Assembly: GCA_031213475.1 (NCBI GenBank)
Contig: JARUPZ010000017.1
Location: 9,685,587-9,749,586 of the forward strand
Reading direction: 5' to 3'
DNA length: 64,000 nt
DNA from: Nereocystis luetkeana
Lineage: Eukaryota > Sar > Phaeophyceae > Laminariales > Laminariaceae
Positions 1 to 11,837 of this stretch are shown piece by piece. The notes under the pieces were generated by a model, which saw only the letters and a program-made list of their open reading frames with translations, was not told the DNA's origin and did not search any database. Numbering within the stretch: the first letter of the stretch is position 1; each line of letters opens with the position of its first letter. Made by a program: the position numbers and the translations under genes.

Positions 1-30
1 TTGGATGACATTGGGGTCTAAAAAAAAAAT

Positions 31-165
31 GAGTTAAGAAGCCCCGCCAGCCAGAAGAAAAAATGACAAAAAAAATGTCTTACCCGCACCGTGGTGTCGA
101 AGTGTCGAATGAATTTCATTCCTTAGGGTGTTTGCGAAGAGTTGTTTGTAGGGCTGTTGTCTCTA
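31..165. other. Unassigned AT-rich sequence
   Basis: Nothing recognisable from 1 to 165 other than A runs. Confidence 0.5.
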
Positions 166-275
166 TTACGGGGGACCATAGTTAACAGGACCTATAGTAT
201 ACATAAAAAATTATATGTTTATAATCATTTTTACTATTAACAATATTTGGTCCTGTTAACTATGGCCCCCCGTAA
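166..275. mobile_element. MITE1 copy 1
   Basis: TTACGGGGGACCATAGTTAA opens and the inverse closes the element; TIR about 27 bp, flanked by TA on both sides. It lies upstream of exon 1. Confidence 0.8.
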
Positions 276-799
276 TAGTAGTTTATTTCCTACTTTTAAA
301 TAGCAATCCTACCAAATCTCAGGAGAAACTAATTGCTGTGGAAAAGAAAGTGTAGAAAATAACGTTTTTGTTGCAGAAATATTCTTGAGCTGGGTTGCTC
401 GGCGGGCTAACTACGTGTCGCGAACGGAGCAACCTATGATTGTTGGCTACGTACCTATTCATAGCGCCTTCGAATTCACCTGTTTAACCAATCAGCTCCT
501 CGTGTTTTTTTTTTTTCGGTTTTGATTATTTTTTTTAACCCAATCGAATTGGGTTATGTAACATAACACCCTACTCGTTTCAGGTAGGGGGGAAAGGGTC
601 GAAAATAGTAACGATCACCGCAGTCGGCCACGCGAATCAACTCTTCAAGCTGGGGTAGCAGTTGTTGTTTTTTTTTCGCGCCCAAAGCGCAACGGAACCG
701 AGTGCAAGACATGCGCACTTCACGAGGGGGACTTGTGCTGCTGCGCGTTAGCAGTACATATTAGCCCTCTATGGCGCTTCAGAGGCCAAAATTGACGAC

Positions 800-1062
800 A
801 CGTAAGTGTTATTGATTAGCGGAAGGCGCGTGAGCGTGAACAAGCAACATTCGTTTGATGAATGTCGACGAGCAGGGGGAATACTGAACCCTGTGATACG
901 CGCGATAGGAGTGAAGGCACGCACCGAGGGGGCGGAGAAGGGACGACACCTGTGACCACGGCTTGTCCAGAAGGTCGCTGGAGGTATCAATTCACCCCCT
1001 ACGAGTTGAGCTCGAGAGTGGAAGGGATGATCAACAAAACAGAACAAACAAACAAAAAACGA
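800..1062 (+). mobile_element. SINE-C copy, headless
   Basis: Body CGACGAGCAGGGGGAATACT ... ACGACACCTGTGACCACGGC ... GGAAGGGATGATCAACAAAA matches 48010-48238; ends in an A-rich AAAC tail. Confidence 0.6.
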
Positions 1063-2278
1063 GCGTGACGATGACAGCAAAACGGCCCATTGCCTCATTT
1101 GGGAGACTGTGCGGATTGGCGCCCGAGTCCCAAAGATAGTGGAAGGAGTCTTTTGCGGTACCGGCGCGTCACCCGTACTGCGTGGCGACACGCTGCTCGT
1201 GGACGGTAGGTATCGCCGGAGTTATGGTTGGAGTATTTCAGCTCCGGTCGCTGTGTTTCGTCGTCCCAAGGCCGCTAGTGGTCGGCTCATCTGACTGCAC
1301 CTACCTGTCGCCGTTTAGGTAGCCATACGACAGTATAATCAAGTCACGAAGAAAAACGTTGAAATAGAGATAGGTGCCTGCCCGGCCGCGATAACAAACA
1401 AATGGCGTCTATACCCATTCTGCCCTGTTGTCCCGAAAACTAAAAACGGTGTTTTTTTCCCCCCTTTTTATTTTGTCCCCAAGTTTTTCTTAATTTTCGT
1501 CTGGTTATGCCTGCCGAGCTCCTGAAAAAGTACAAGTATGCTACTTTCAACGCGAAATATATATTATAGATATACCAGGTATATATTATATATATTGTAT
1601 ATGATATGCGTTTGTATGTTTCTTGAAAAAAACTCCCGAAGGTACTTGATGCTACGCCAGAGCGTATTGCGTGTAAACCTACAGTAGGCTAGAATATGAT
1701 TTTTCTATGACCTTTCGCGGGCGTTTTTAGAACGGGGCTGCGTCGTTTGGTATTTATTCACGTCTGTCTTACCGGCAGCAACAACGACCAGGACAACGAC
1801 CACACCCATACCGATAGCACCAAACAACACCATCAAACAATAGCGACATCAAATGGCAACACCACCAACAACGACCATCGCAAAGAACCGCCGAAACGAA
1901 ACGATCACGATATCGCTACAACCATCAGCGACACCACCGAAATAACTAACACAAACACCAACGAAAACACCAACACCAACACCAACGAAAACTCCACCGC
2001 CAACACCAGCGCCAATGCGACCAACACCTACACCATAAAAAATACCACCACGATCACCACCACCGCCCGACCCCCCCGCCCACCCCTCCCCCACAAAACT
2101 ACCGGCACCAGCAACCCCACCACTGGCACCATCATCAGCGGCATCAGGAACAGCTACAGCGGCGGCCGCTTCACCCAGCAGCCCACCGCTTTCAGCCCAG
2201 CAGCATCAGGATTCGACGGGTGCAACATCAGCGCTGCCCTTACCCGACCAAGGCCAACACGCGCCGGGGGCGCCGCCT
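1063..2278. other. Upstream region of the synthase gene
   Basis: No gene recognised. It holds AT-rich TATATA sequence at 1557-1605, a TACCAGGTA at 1573, and from about 1775 to 2040 an AAC/ACC-rich stretch. From 2039 the exon 1 frame is open. A promoter probably lies here but no element is diagnostic. Confidence 0.4.
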
Positions 2279-2295
2279 ATGGGGGGAATGGAAAC

Positions 2296-2330
<35 letters not shown>

Positions 2331-4079
2331 CGGTGGCGGCGGAGGAGACCCGAACAGCGGAGGAGGCTAACCAGGCGGAAAATATTGGAAGAGAAGGAGG
2401 AGGAGGAGGAGGAGGAGAAGGAAGAGGAAGGGAGGGAGGATCGGCAGAAAGAGACGGGGGAAGAATAGGAGAAGGAAGGGGAGAGCGGAGAGGAGGGGGG
2501 GGGGACGGTGCGACCGACCTCGCTGCGGCGACGGAGCCTGCCAACCTCTCGGCAAGCAGGGCTGCCGCAGGCCTGTCGGGAGGAGGGGAGCATACGGCTA
2601 CGCTTCTGGGAGGGCTGGAAGGCGATGGCGGGGGCGGTGGTGGTGGTGGTGGGACCGAGAGTGATGGTAGCAGCGGCGGTGGTGGTGGCTCGGGGAGGGG
2701 CGGCCTGGAAGGGGCCGGTTTGGTGGATGGATTGATAGACGGCATAGCGGCGGTGGTTGTTCCGGCGGGGGGCGGAGCAGGGGCAGGGGCGGGGACTGGG
2801 AAGAGGGGGGACGCGGCGGTGGACGAGGCAAGGAGGTTCGTAGCGACTCCCGACACGATTAGTAGCGGCGCTGTCGGTGGTGACGGCGGCGGCGGCGGCG
2901 GCGGCGACGGCGGCGGTTCAGGTGCGAATGTTTCCGTCGTCGCCGTCGACGCTGAGGGTGACGTCGGGGTTGGCTCGGCCGTGACGGTGGCCCGGCCTAC
3001 GCACGCGGCAGACGCAGCAGCAGCGGAAGTGGAAACAGCAGCAGCAGCAGCAGCAGCGGCGGCGGCGGCAGGAGCACCAACAACAGCAAGGGGGGAAGCG
3101 GGGGGTTCGGTGGCATCTGTTGCTCCCTCCGCTTCTGACTCTGCCGCGGCGCTAGGGGCAAGGGGAGTCGAAGCCGCCGCCACCACCTCCACGGCTACCG
3201 CTACCCCCACCGCTAGCGGCGCCGCCGCTACACCCGTTGCCGCCGCGGGGCACAAGCAAGAAGGCGACGCTCTTGGAGGCGACGACCGCTCCGCAACGGA
3301 GGCGACAGCGACGCCTCCGAAGGATTCCGCGTCGCGAAGTTCTTCTCCCCCTCTTCCTGTGTCTCCTCCGCCGCCTCCTCCGCCTCCTCCACCGCCGCCG
3401 CCGCCGCCGCCGCCGCCGAAGAAACCGCGGTCCCTCGAGGACGCCGCGGCTTTCGTGGATGCTGAGGGCGCTGCCGCCGACCAAGCCTACCTCGAAGCCC
3501 TGGCAGCGCAGGCTCAGGCGCAGGCGCAGGCGCAGGCTCAGGCGCAGATGCAGGCGCAGATGCAGGCGCAGATGCAGGCGCAGGCGCAGTTGCAGGCGCA
3601 GGCGTTGGTGCAAGAAGCGCAGGCGCAAGGGCTAGCTTTGCCGCCGGCGCGGGCAAACCGCGACCAGGAGGAAGCCCAGGCTCAGGGTGAAAATGACGGT
3701 CAGGCCCAGGCTCAGGCTCAGGCTCAAGGTCAAGCTCATGGTCACGGTCAGTCAGACGGCCAGGCTCGACGTCAAGGCCAAGATCACGCCCAGGGTCTGG
3801 CTCACGCCCAGGGTCTAGCCCAGCCTGAGGGTCTGGGTCGCGACCAGGTTCTAGCTCAAGCCGAAGGCCTGGCCGAGGCTGAGGGTCTAGCTCAGGCGCA
3901 GGAGCAAGCGTTGTCGGAGGCGGGTCGCGCGCAGGCGGCTCTGCACGCCACCGCATCAGCGGCGGCGGGGATTGTGGGGGGGGCGGGGGGCGCTGTTAAC
4001 GCGGCGGCGGCGGCTGCTGCGGCCGCCGCTACGGCTGCGGCGACCGCGGCGGGGGGGGCGTTTTCCCTGGCTGATCGAG
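2279..4079 (+). CDS. Exon 1: Gly/Ala/Gln low-complexity N-terminus
   Basis: An open frame of 600 codons runs from ATG 2279 to a donor at 4080 (CGAG then GTGAGG, phase 1). It contains Gly and Ala runs, a proline run near 3368-3420, a short charged stretch (KKPRSLEDAAAFVD), then long Ala-Gln dipeptide repeats between about 3505 and 3940 and a final Ala-rich segment. The same frame stays open upstream to 2039 as Pro/Ser/Ala-rich sequence, so translation could start earlier or the exon could begin at an upstream acceptor; I kept the ATG. The end phase fits exon 2 exactly. The strong compositional bias also opens long frames on the opposite strand, so the coding claim rests mainly on the splice fit. 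Confidence 0.5.
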
Positions 4080-4207
4080 GTGAGGGGAGGGGAGGGGAGG
4101 GGAGGTGGGGGGGGGGCGGGGTGAACTCTTTTGTTGCTTGCCTGAGCCATTTAACCACTGACCACGCATCCCTCTCGAGACGGAGCACCCCTTTCCCACT
4201 CCCAATA

Positions 4208-4785
4208 GAGGGGCGGGGGGTACACTCGATATCATGGATGGCCGTAGTCGTATGACCGTAGGCCCTCGCATCCCTACAATGTTTGAGCACGTCGGGTGTT
4301 CACCGACCAGGCAGGCACTGCATGCACCAAGCGCGAAGCGCCGTGAGGTGTCCGGCGAGTCGCACGTAGGGTGAGCTGCATCCTACCAAGAACCGCCTGT
4401 GAGGCGGACTTGCATATGGAGGACATCGCCAATGAGTTTGATTTATTTTTCGGTGCGGCCACCTCCAGAGACAGCGATGGGGGTACTATGTAGGCAAGGG
4501 GGGGGTTACTCATTGTCGTGCATGGCCGAAGTCGCATGTATGCCCATAGACCCTCGCGTCCCTACAACGCCAGGACGGAGTGTACTCGTCGGAGGGGACG
4601 GAAGGGGAGGGGGTGCCCGTTGGCATGCATGGCCGTAGTCGCATGCATGACCATGTGCCCCCGCATCCCTACAATGCCGGGACGGACGACGTCGGGTTTT
4701 CACCGACCAGGCAGACATAGCTTGCACCAACCGCGAAGCACCGTGATGTGTTCGGCGAGTCGCGCGAAAGGCCAGCTGCATGCTA
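4208..4785 (+). repeat. R3 fragments, two in tandem
   Basis: Two partial copies of the R3 dispersed repeat (CATGGATGGCCGTAGTCGTA ... GAGCACGTCGGGTGTTCACC ... GAGGCGGACTTGCATATGG). The second is split by MITE1 copy 2. Confidence 0.7.
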
Positions 4786-4886
4786 TCACGGGGGACCATA
4801 GTAAATAGGACCAAGTGTTGTGAGTAAAAATTAATATACAGGTTTTTGTGTGTTCCGTAAGACCTATTTACTATGGTCCCCCGTAA
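4786..4886. mobile_element. MITE1 copy 2
   Basis: TCACGGGGGACCATAGTAAA at one end, inverse TTTACTATGGTCCCCCGTAA at the other. In intron 1, inserted in an R3 fragment, whose sequence GCATGCTA...CTAAGAACCGC resumes after it. Confidence 0.8.
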
Positions 4887-5138
4887 TACTAAGAACCGCT
4901 TATTAGGCGGACGGGGAAACCGGGAGAGGAGGGGGTAGGGTGGGGAGGAGAGGGGGATGTATTGTGTTCTGGCTCATTTTTGTTGCTTGCGTGTATGTGT
5001 TGTTTCTGATTGCAAAGTTGTTCTTGCTTCTTTTGGTTGCCTCGGTTACTTACTGCCGCTCTCTCTTTGGTTTTTCTTCTTCTCCTCCCCTCCCCTCCCC
5101 CCCCCCCCCCCCCTACGCGCGGCAAACACGCCTTTCAG

Positions 5139-5212
5139 ATAACTTGTACGAAGGGGCGTGTTCAGTGTTCGGGGAAGAAGGGGAGGTGTGGAGACAGCTC
5201 CAGACGCCTCAT
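5139..5212 (+). CDS. Exon 2
   Basis: Acceptor CCTTTCAG after a pyrimidine tract, donor GTGAGA at 5213. The 74 nt encode DNLYEGACSVFGEEGEVW and a few further residues. Phase 1 in, phase 0 out, matching exon 1 and exon 3. This is a non-repetitive, amphipathic-looking stretch, unlike its intronic surroundings. Confidence 0.55.
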
Positions 5213-5369
5213 GTGAGAGCCGCCTAGCCGCTTTGCACTATTTCGCATCGCCTCCCTGCTCGTTTTTTTTCTCTCTTTTTCTCTTGTCACCGTCGCTGTT
5301 ACGGTACCAGCTGAACTCGACTCTCAATCGTCAACTTCAGCAGTGGTTCCTCGAAAGTGCCCATATGCG

Positions 5370-5515
5370 CCAGTCAACAATACCGGCTCTATAACGGCAA
5401 CCGGCAGTATTCCGCACACTACCACAAGGGTGAACCCCGAATGTGTCAAGCGATTCCACAGGCACTATAGCGGGCACCAGGCGCCATGGAGGGGCCACTA
5501 CTGTATGGCCATACA
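5370..5515 (+). repeat. R8 copy
   Basis: Shares GGCTCTATAACGGC, CCGCACACTACC, CAAGCGATTCCACAGGC and GGAGGGGCCACTA with 13120-13260 and 34725-34815. Confidence 0.45.
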
Positions 5516-5559
5516 ACTACGGTTGTGCATCGCATGCCTACACCGGAAATTGAATGAAC

Positions 5560-5990
5560 TCGTTGAAGCTGTCATCCATATGCAAGTCCGCCTCACAAGC
5601 GGTTCTTAGTAGGATGCTGCTGACCCTTCATGCGACTCGCCGGACACCTCACGGCGCTTCGCGCTGGGTGCAAGCAATGTCTGCCTGGTCGGTGAAAACC
5701 CGACATGCTCCGTCCCGGCATTGTAGGGGTGCGAGGGTCGATGGTCATACGACTACGGCCATGCATGGCATCGAGTACATCTCTCCTATCGAGTGCAACC
5801 CCCCCCCCTCCCTCCGTTGGTGGAAGGCAGCTCACCCTTCATGCGACTCGCCGAACACCTCACGGCGCTTCGCGCCTGGTGCAATGTCTGCCTGTTCGGT
5901 GAAAACCGGACGTGCTCCGTCCTGGCACGGGTAGGGATGCGAGGGTCTACGGCCATACGACTACGACCATGCATGATAATGAGTACACCC
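5560..5990 (-). repeat. R3 fragments, inverted
   Basis: Two minus-oriented partial R3 copies (ATGCGACTCGCCGGACACCT, GTCTGCCTGGTCGGTGAAAA, ACTACGGCCATGCATGGCAT). Confidence 0.7.
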
Positions 5991-6548
5991 CCACCCCTCC
6001 CATCTCCGTTTGTTATCCCGCTTCGCCCCTCTCCTGGGCGCGTAGATGGCGTTTATCCAGTGTCAGCTGGCTATTCTGGGCGGCCTGGTGTGCCTCATCC
6101 TCATCTGCTGGAGACGGCATGGGAACTTGATCTCGGTCCTGTACGCCGTCCCGGTCGACACGGAGACGGAGTGCCAGGGAGTTATTGACACGCCTTGAAC
6201 CGGTAAGGAACTCCTTTTCACCTCTCTAGAACGACAGCACGCGGCAGATAGATAGATCATGATCTGACTGCAGATCATCTAGCTCCTCGTCTGCCTTTGT
6301 GAGAGGTCATATGGGTATTTCACTTGGTTTCGGTGTTCCCCCCCCCTTTCTGGGTCTGGAAACATGGGTATAAATAGTGGGGCGCCGGGATTTTTTTTTC
6401 TCCCTGGACCTCTGGTCATCCGCCTTTTTTTTTCTTCCGGAAATAGCTCATGTTTCGGGGTTGTGACTGTAGGCTGGGGGTAGGTTTAGGATTAGGCAGT
6501 ACGCGGCGTTAAGGAGTGACGATATCAGGCAACTCACTAACGCCATCG

Positions 6549-6760
6549 CTATGCAAGTCCGCCACACAAGCGGTTCTTAGCAGGATGCATGCAGCTCACC
6601 CTCCATGCAACTCCCCGAACACGCTACGGCGCTTCGCGCTTGGTGCAAGCAACCAATGTCTGCCTGGTCGGTGAAAACCCGACGTGCTCCGCCCGGCATT
6701 GTGCGAGGAATGCGAGGGTCTATGGTCATACGACTACGGCCATGCATAACATGAGTGCCC
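6549..6760 (-). repeat. R3 fragment
   Basis: Minus-oriented partial R3 from TATGCAAGTCCGCCACACAA to ACTACGGCCATGCATAACAT, ended by a C run. Confidence 0.7.
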
Positions 6761-7642
6761 CCCCCCCCCGGCTCTCCCCTCGCCTCCTGTAAGTACAATA
6801 GCCCCCCCCCACGCTCCGCCTCTTTACCCCCGCCTCCCGTAATTCACGTGTACCCCCCCGCCCACATCCCACCGCCCGTCACGCCCCCCCCCCCCCCCCA
6901 CCGTCAGTCGCCTAGAAGGTGTTTCAGGGTTTCCAACCTCCTCGGGGGTGCTGGTGTTTCTCCTTCCGATTCGTCGATGCGCTTAGGGCGGTGGGCAGGG
7001 GTGGGGTTAGTGCAACCGACATCGCTGGTGGGGTCTGATAGTGGTGCTGCTGCTGCTGCTGCTTCTGTTGCTGTTGCTGTGCTCCTGTTTCCGCTGCTGC
7101 TGGTGTTGTGCTCCCTGCTGTGTTGATGCTGTTGCTGCTGTGCGTACGCTGCTTGCTGGTGTTGTGGCCTGCTGCTGCTGCTGCTGCTGCTGCCGCTTCC
7201 GCTGCGTGCTATCATCGTTGTTGTTGTTGTTGCTGCTGCTGCTGCTTTAGCCACTGCTAGCAGTGTGGACGCTGCTCCTACAGTAGGCGACCTGCTCTGT
7301 GCTGTAGACCTGCTCATTGTGCACGGACCGTGTTTTTTTTTGCGAGCGGGGTGGACACCTGGCCTAACCTACCGGATCTATTAGGACCGCTTGGGGCACT
7401 CCTACTACTCCCCCAAACGCCCCTTAAAATTTCCGGACATATTTTGTGTTAAATAGTCGAGCGATGGGATGGCGTGGTAAATACACACTGTGTGGGTGTT
7501 GGTTGTTCTTAGATCGCCCCCGTGGCGTACCGGTTGCAGGGTACATGCTTCATAAGGTGGCGGGGGAGGGGCGGGGAAACTGCCAACCAATCCCCTACCA
7601 TAGTGTAATCTGTATCCCACTTGTATGTGTCCCAGGTACATA

Positions 7643-7747
7643 TTACGGGGGACCACAGTCAATAGGACCAATTATTGTTAGTAAAAATGGTTAAATACAT
7701 AGGTTTTTATGTGTACCGTAGGTCCTATTAACTATTGTCCCCCGTAA
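7643..7747. mobile_element. MITE1 copy 3
   Basis: TTACGGGGGACCACAGTCAA ... TTAACTATTGTCCCCCGTAA with TA flanks; intron 2. Opposite internal orientation to most copies. Confidence 0.8.
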
Positions 7748-7817
7748 TAGTTAGGCTGGAGAACGGGGGGGGGGTTCAATTTGCGAAATAGAGTCTGACC
7801 CCTCTTTTTTTTCCCTA

Positions 7818-7927
7818 TTACGGGGGGCCATATTAAATAGGACCTACGGTACATACGAAAACCTACAGTGTGTATTTAGCTATTTCTACTGACAATAATT
7901 GGCCCTATTTGCTATGGCCCCCCGCAA
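7818..7927. mobile_element. MITE1 copy 4
   Basis: TTACGGGGGGCCATATTAAA ... GCTATGGCCCCCCGCAA, 70 bp after copy 3. Confidence 0.8.
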
Positions 7928-8220
7928 TAGTGGCTTGGCTCGAAAACTGGTGGCGCGGTTTGCGTAGGGGCTGCTGATCCCGTTGTAATTCCAAGTTGTT
8001 TGTTCCGAAAACAGGGGTGCGGTTTTGCGAAAGGGGTTGGTCGATAGAGGATTGATGGTCCTACTTTAGAGTTCCCAGTAGTTTGCCACGGAAGCGGGAT
8101 GCAGAGTCACGGGTGATCGGACCCCCCCCCCCTCCCCGTTGGACACCCGTTGGACAATGTGGAGACGTTGAATGATGCCGCAAACCCCCCCTACTCTAGG
8201 TACCAGGTATCGACAAAGCT

Positions 8221-8355
8221 CCTTGTGGAGACGTTGAACAATGTAGCGAGCCCCACAACGCGTCGGCAACCTCTCGATTCGGTGCGCATAATGGTGTGCT
8301 ACATTGTTCAGATGTCTCGACAATGATTTTTTGCGTGCCCACATTGTGCGGGGGG
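8221..8355. mobile_element. R9 element
   Basis: CCTTGTGGAGACGTTGAACA and inverse-like TGTTCAGATGTCTCGACAAT surround CGTCGGCAACCTCTCGATTC. A second copy at 15916-16190 is split by MITE1. Confidence 0.5.
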
Positions 8356-9009
8356 GGGGGGGGGGGGGGGAGGTGTCCCGGCCATCTGCGTTTTGCGAAT
8401 TAGCTACAGTATATACGCTCCTTCGGAGTGATGCATCTCCCAAGATAGGAGTGCAACAAGCGTGCAAAGGGGCTTATAGAGGACGAGGGGCTGCTGCTGG
8501 GGGTAAGTGTCTGCTGTGGGCATCTGTGGGCGTGCTGCGCACTGCGTAAAAATGCGAATGACTGGTTGCTATGGTTGGCGTGCCGCAATGTAGATATTTG
8601 TACCACGTTACGAGCATGTACCAGAGTGGTAAATAGGGTTTCTATTTGCGGAAGCGTGTTTTATTCTTGGAGCGGCCCTCGGCTGGTACGTGATAGTGAA
8701 AGGTACTCTATCTTAAGTTCGAGTACTATACATAGTTTACAGCTGTACGTATTTATGGTACGTAGTACGTAGCTCTTCTCGTATCGGTGAGCGGTTTTTC
8801 GGAGGACCAAATTGTTCGTAAGTTCTTATCTGTTATCTGAGGGAAGAATAATCATACAAGTTTTTGAGGGCGACCTACCTCTTCATCAATTTCCAGAGCA
8901 GAAACTTGTCGAAATCACTTGTCTCGGTAAAAAAACGCGCATGCTCAGCTCTGAGGGGAAAACCGTCGTCAATTTTCTGAGGGGTAGTAGGCTTTTACCC
9001 TCAGAAATA

Positions 9010-9235
9010 TCCTCCAAGATCTCCGCTTCAGATTCTCCGCTTCAAAATATCCGCGTCAGATTATCCGCCTTAAGGTCTCCGCTTCAGATTCTCCGCTTCA
9101 GATTCTCCGCCTAAAGATCTCCGCTTCAGATTCTCCGCCTAAAGATCTCCGCTTCAGATTCTCCGCCTCAATATCTCGGCCTCAGATTCTCCGCTTCAGA
9201 TTCTTCGCTTCAAGATCTCTGATTCAGGTTTCTAT
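9010..9235 (+). repeat. 14-bp minisatellite
   Basis: Repeats of CTCCGCTTCAGATT and variants CTCCGCCTAAAGAT, about 15 units. Confidence 0.8.
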
Positions 9236-9488
9236 ACGTTTTGGTCTGCACTACTACGAGATGTCTGATACCTGGTGACAATGATGTCGGATTACGTAGT
9301 TACGTCCTTACGGCGAGCCGTTTTGGCGGTAAGTGATAAGACTGGGCCGGCGAAATTACGCTACGCCCCCAGTCCCCTATAAACGAAAATCGTAAAAATA
9401 TCTAGGAAGCCCCCGCATTTTTTATTCCCAGTAGCCAGCCACATTTGGACTTTGAGCTTGCTCTGTGACCCTGCAACCTGCTGCGAGC

Positions 9489-9653
9489 ATGGCGATGGCA
9501 TCTTGGATCGCGAAGAAGTCCAAGCACTCAGGTGTACGCGAGCAGTTCGACCCCTACATCGAAATCCCTCCTGGCCAACCGGGCGCGGGTACCAACATGC
9601 GTGGCAGCTGCAAGTCATGCCGCCAGCGCCCGCCACATATTAGTAATATATAA
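9489..9653 (+). pseudogene. BED-finger-like transposase fragment
   Basis: The frame beginning MAMASWIAKKSKHSGVREQF and continuing DPYIEIPPGQPGAGTNMRGS then CKSCRQ resembles the N-terminal BED zinc finger of hAT-type transposases (V-R-x-x-F-D, then C-x-x-C); the His pair is missing and the frame stops at 9651-9653. Probably a relic in intron 2. Confidence 0.4.
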
Positions 9654-9968
9654 AATAATGGTCTGCACAATTTGGACGTGCCTTTTGATCCTAGCGGGGA
9701 TGTTTCTTAAACGTCCCCTGTTTTTGCCGTAATTACCCGTAAGCACGCAAAAAAAACAGTTTGCCGAAAAACGCGTAAGGATAAGCATCTCCAGCCGTAA
9801 TCCGACATCATTGCCTGGTGAACCCTCGACAAAAAGGCGCATCTCAATCTTTAAGAGCTCTCCTATAATTAATTGTAATGTGTTGACGTAGCGTGGATTT
9901 TTAGGGGGGGTAAGCTGTTCCACGGATTATTGCGTATTTCGCGGGCAAGGAAGCACATTCCTGGTGGA

Positions 9969-10030
9969 ATCAAGGTATAGGCGTAGACCCAAGGTATAGG
10001 CGTAGACCCAAGGTATAGGCGTAGACCCAC
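9969..10030 (+). repeat. Three 20-bp tandem units
   Basis: AAGGTATAGGCGTAGACCCA three times; a single diverged unit occurs at 55465. Confidence 0.8.
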
Positions 10031-10461
10031 AACCCAACCGCTGAGTTATAATAGGGTCAATCTTAACGTGGAGTGTTTTTCAGTATTTTCCCGAAATTTC
10101 GGTATTTTCCTATTATTATAGGAAAAAACCGACAAAAAATACCGAATTTTCGTGAAAATACTTGAATAAACCTAAAAACCCTAACCCTAAAAAACATCCC
10201 TCGTTAAGATCGACCCTTACCTCAACCCTGACACCAACCCGGACTCGAAACCGCCCTAAACTAGCCACAACAACGAACGGCTGCGCCGCATTTTCCTTGG
10301 TTCAGGAGAAAAGAAAAATCGAAACGACGGGACCACCACTCGCTCCAAACTGCCACGCCTACGCAATTACTACGACAAAAAACCCACCAAACAATCCGCT
10401 CTTCGTAGGAACAGATCGTCAGTGGAGCGTACCGCTTGTTCGAAATTTGGTCTGATTACCT

Positions 10462-11246
10462 CAGGCCGTTTCCTATGCGGTTCGATTTTTGAGCTTCAGA
10501 TTTTGGCCCGATCACATTTTCAGATGTGAAGTTGGCAAATCGAAACAGCCTTCCTATGCGGAAAAATCAGATTTATTGTGTGTGTAGAGATTTGAGCAAA
10601 CGCCGAGACCAACTAACTGCTGTTTTTGTGGTTTGGCGCCGCGAAGAGACGCGCTGGGTGCGCTGCACTGCGCGTAGGACCCAAGCATCCGAGCCGAGGC
10701 TGACCATCTCTGGTCTGGCGGCGAAGAGACGTGGCGAGTGCGCTAGAGCCACCTGTCTTGGTATTTTGGGTTCCATGTTGTGACTGACTGCTGCTGCTGC
10801 TGTACAGCAGTGCACGTACAAATACTCGTACGTATCCACGGAGAGGTGCGTGCCGAGTGCGCTTCTCTTGGTCTCTAGGCCCGAGCCCGCGCCAGGCGAC
10901 TGACGTCTGGCCACGGAGGGTCGCGCCGCCCGAGCGTCGGGCGCGAAGCGACGCCGCTATACAGCTGTGTCGCCTTCCAACTCACCGATCGTTCCGCTGC
11001 TGTTTGCTGTCATGGATAACATCTTGAATTTAGAGAGCATGCCATTTTTCGATTTGAAAATCCGATGACCCAGGTCGTCGGATTTTGGGCCAAAATCCGA
11101 CGACTTGGGCCATCGGAATCTCAAATCGAAAAAAATCCGGTCAGATTTTGCATGTTTCGACTGCATAAGCAGGGTCATTCGTTTTTGAGATCGAGAAATA
11201 CAAATCTGAAGCTCGAAATCGAACCGCATAGGAAACAGCCTCAGGA
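10462..11246. mobile_element. Non-autonomous DNA transposon with about 43-bp TIRs
   Basis: Left end CAGGCCGTTTCCTATGCGG... (10464 on) and right end ...CCGCATAGGAAACAGCCTC (to 11244) are inverted repeats over about 43 bp with few mismatches, ending at CTTCAGATTT. Inside lies a second palindrome at 11062-11117 (CCGATGACCCAGGTCGTCGG and its inverse). No transposase ORF. The target duplication is unclear. Confidence 0.65.
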
Positions 11247-11379
11247 TCAGGACTATTAGGGTTGCTCTTATTGGCCGAGGATTGAGGTTGGGGTTGGGGT
11301 CTGGTATTTTCGTCTCGTAGACAGAGTGTGCCTCAACCATTTTCTCGATTGAGTGGCAACCTATCACACCTAGGACAGA

Positions 11380-11800
11380 TCAGATCCCAATTTCGGGATC
11401 TAGATATTTTGGAGCAGATAGATCCCTGATCCACAGGGATCTGCGGGATCTAGATCATGTTTGCTGTATGGGATGATCCGTGCGATCTAGATCCTATGAA
11501 CACGTTTTGCCTGGGTGGGGTCTGGATGATCCAGATATTATGTGTAGTACATGTTTCTGTGTGTGGGATATATATGATCTAGATCTTACACACACGTTTG
11601 CCCGGGCATGATCTGTGTGATCTGCCTGATCTGCACATGTTTGACTGGTGAGATATATATGATCTGCGAGATCTAGATCATACATGTTTGGAGGAATCTG
11701 CATGATCTAGATCTTACATACATGTTTCGGTGGGTGGGATCTGCATGATCTAGATCATACATACATGTTTCGCCAGGTAGGTGGGATCTGCAGATCTGCG
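11380..11800 (+). repeat. GATC-rich degenerate repeat
   Basis: Recurrent GATCTAGATC, GGGATCTGCATGATC and CATACATGTTT motifs in loosely repeated blocks; a diluted version is at 28520-28760. Confidence 0.6.
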
Positions 11801-11837
11801 CGCTCCCACTGCTTTGTAGATATTATCAGATAATCTG

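Noticed and set aside
2206-3255. 349-codon minus-strand ORF, Pro/Ser/Ala-rich
   Set aside because: It is the complement of the GC-rich exon 1 repeats; no splice support and composition explained by the opposite strand.
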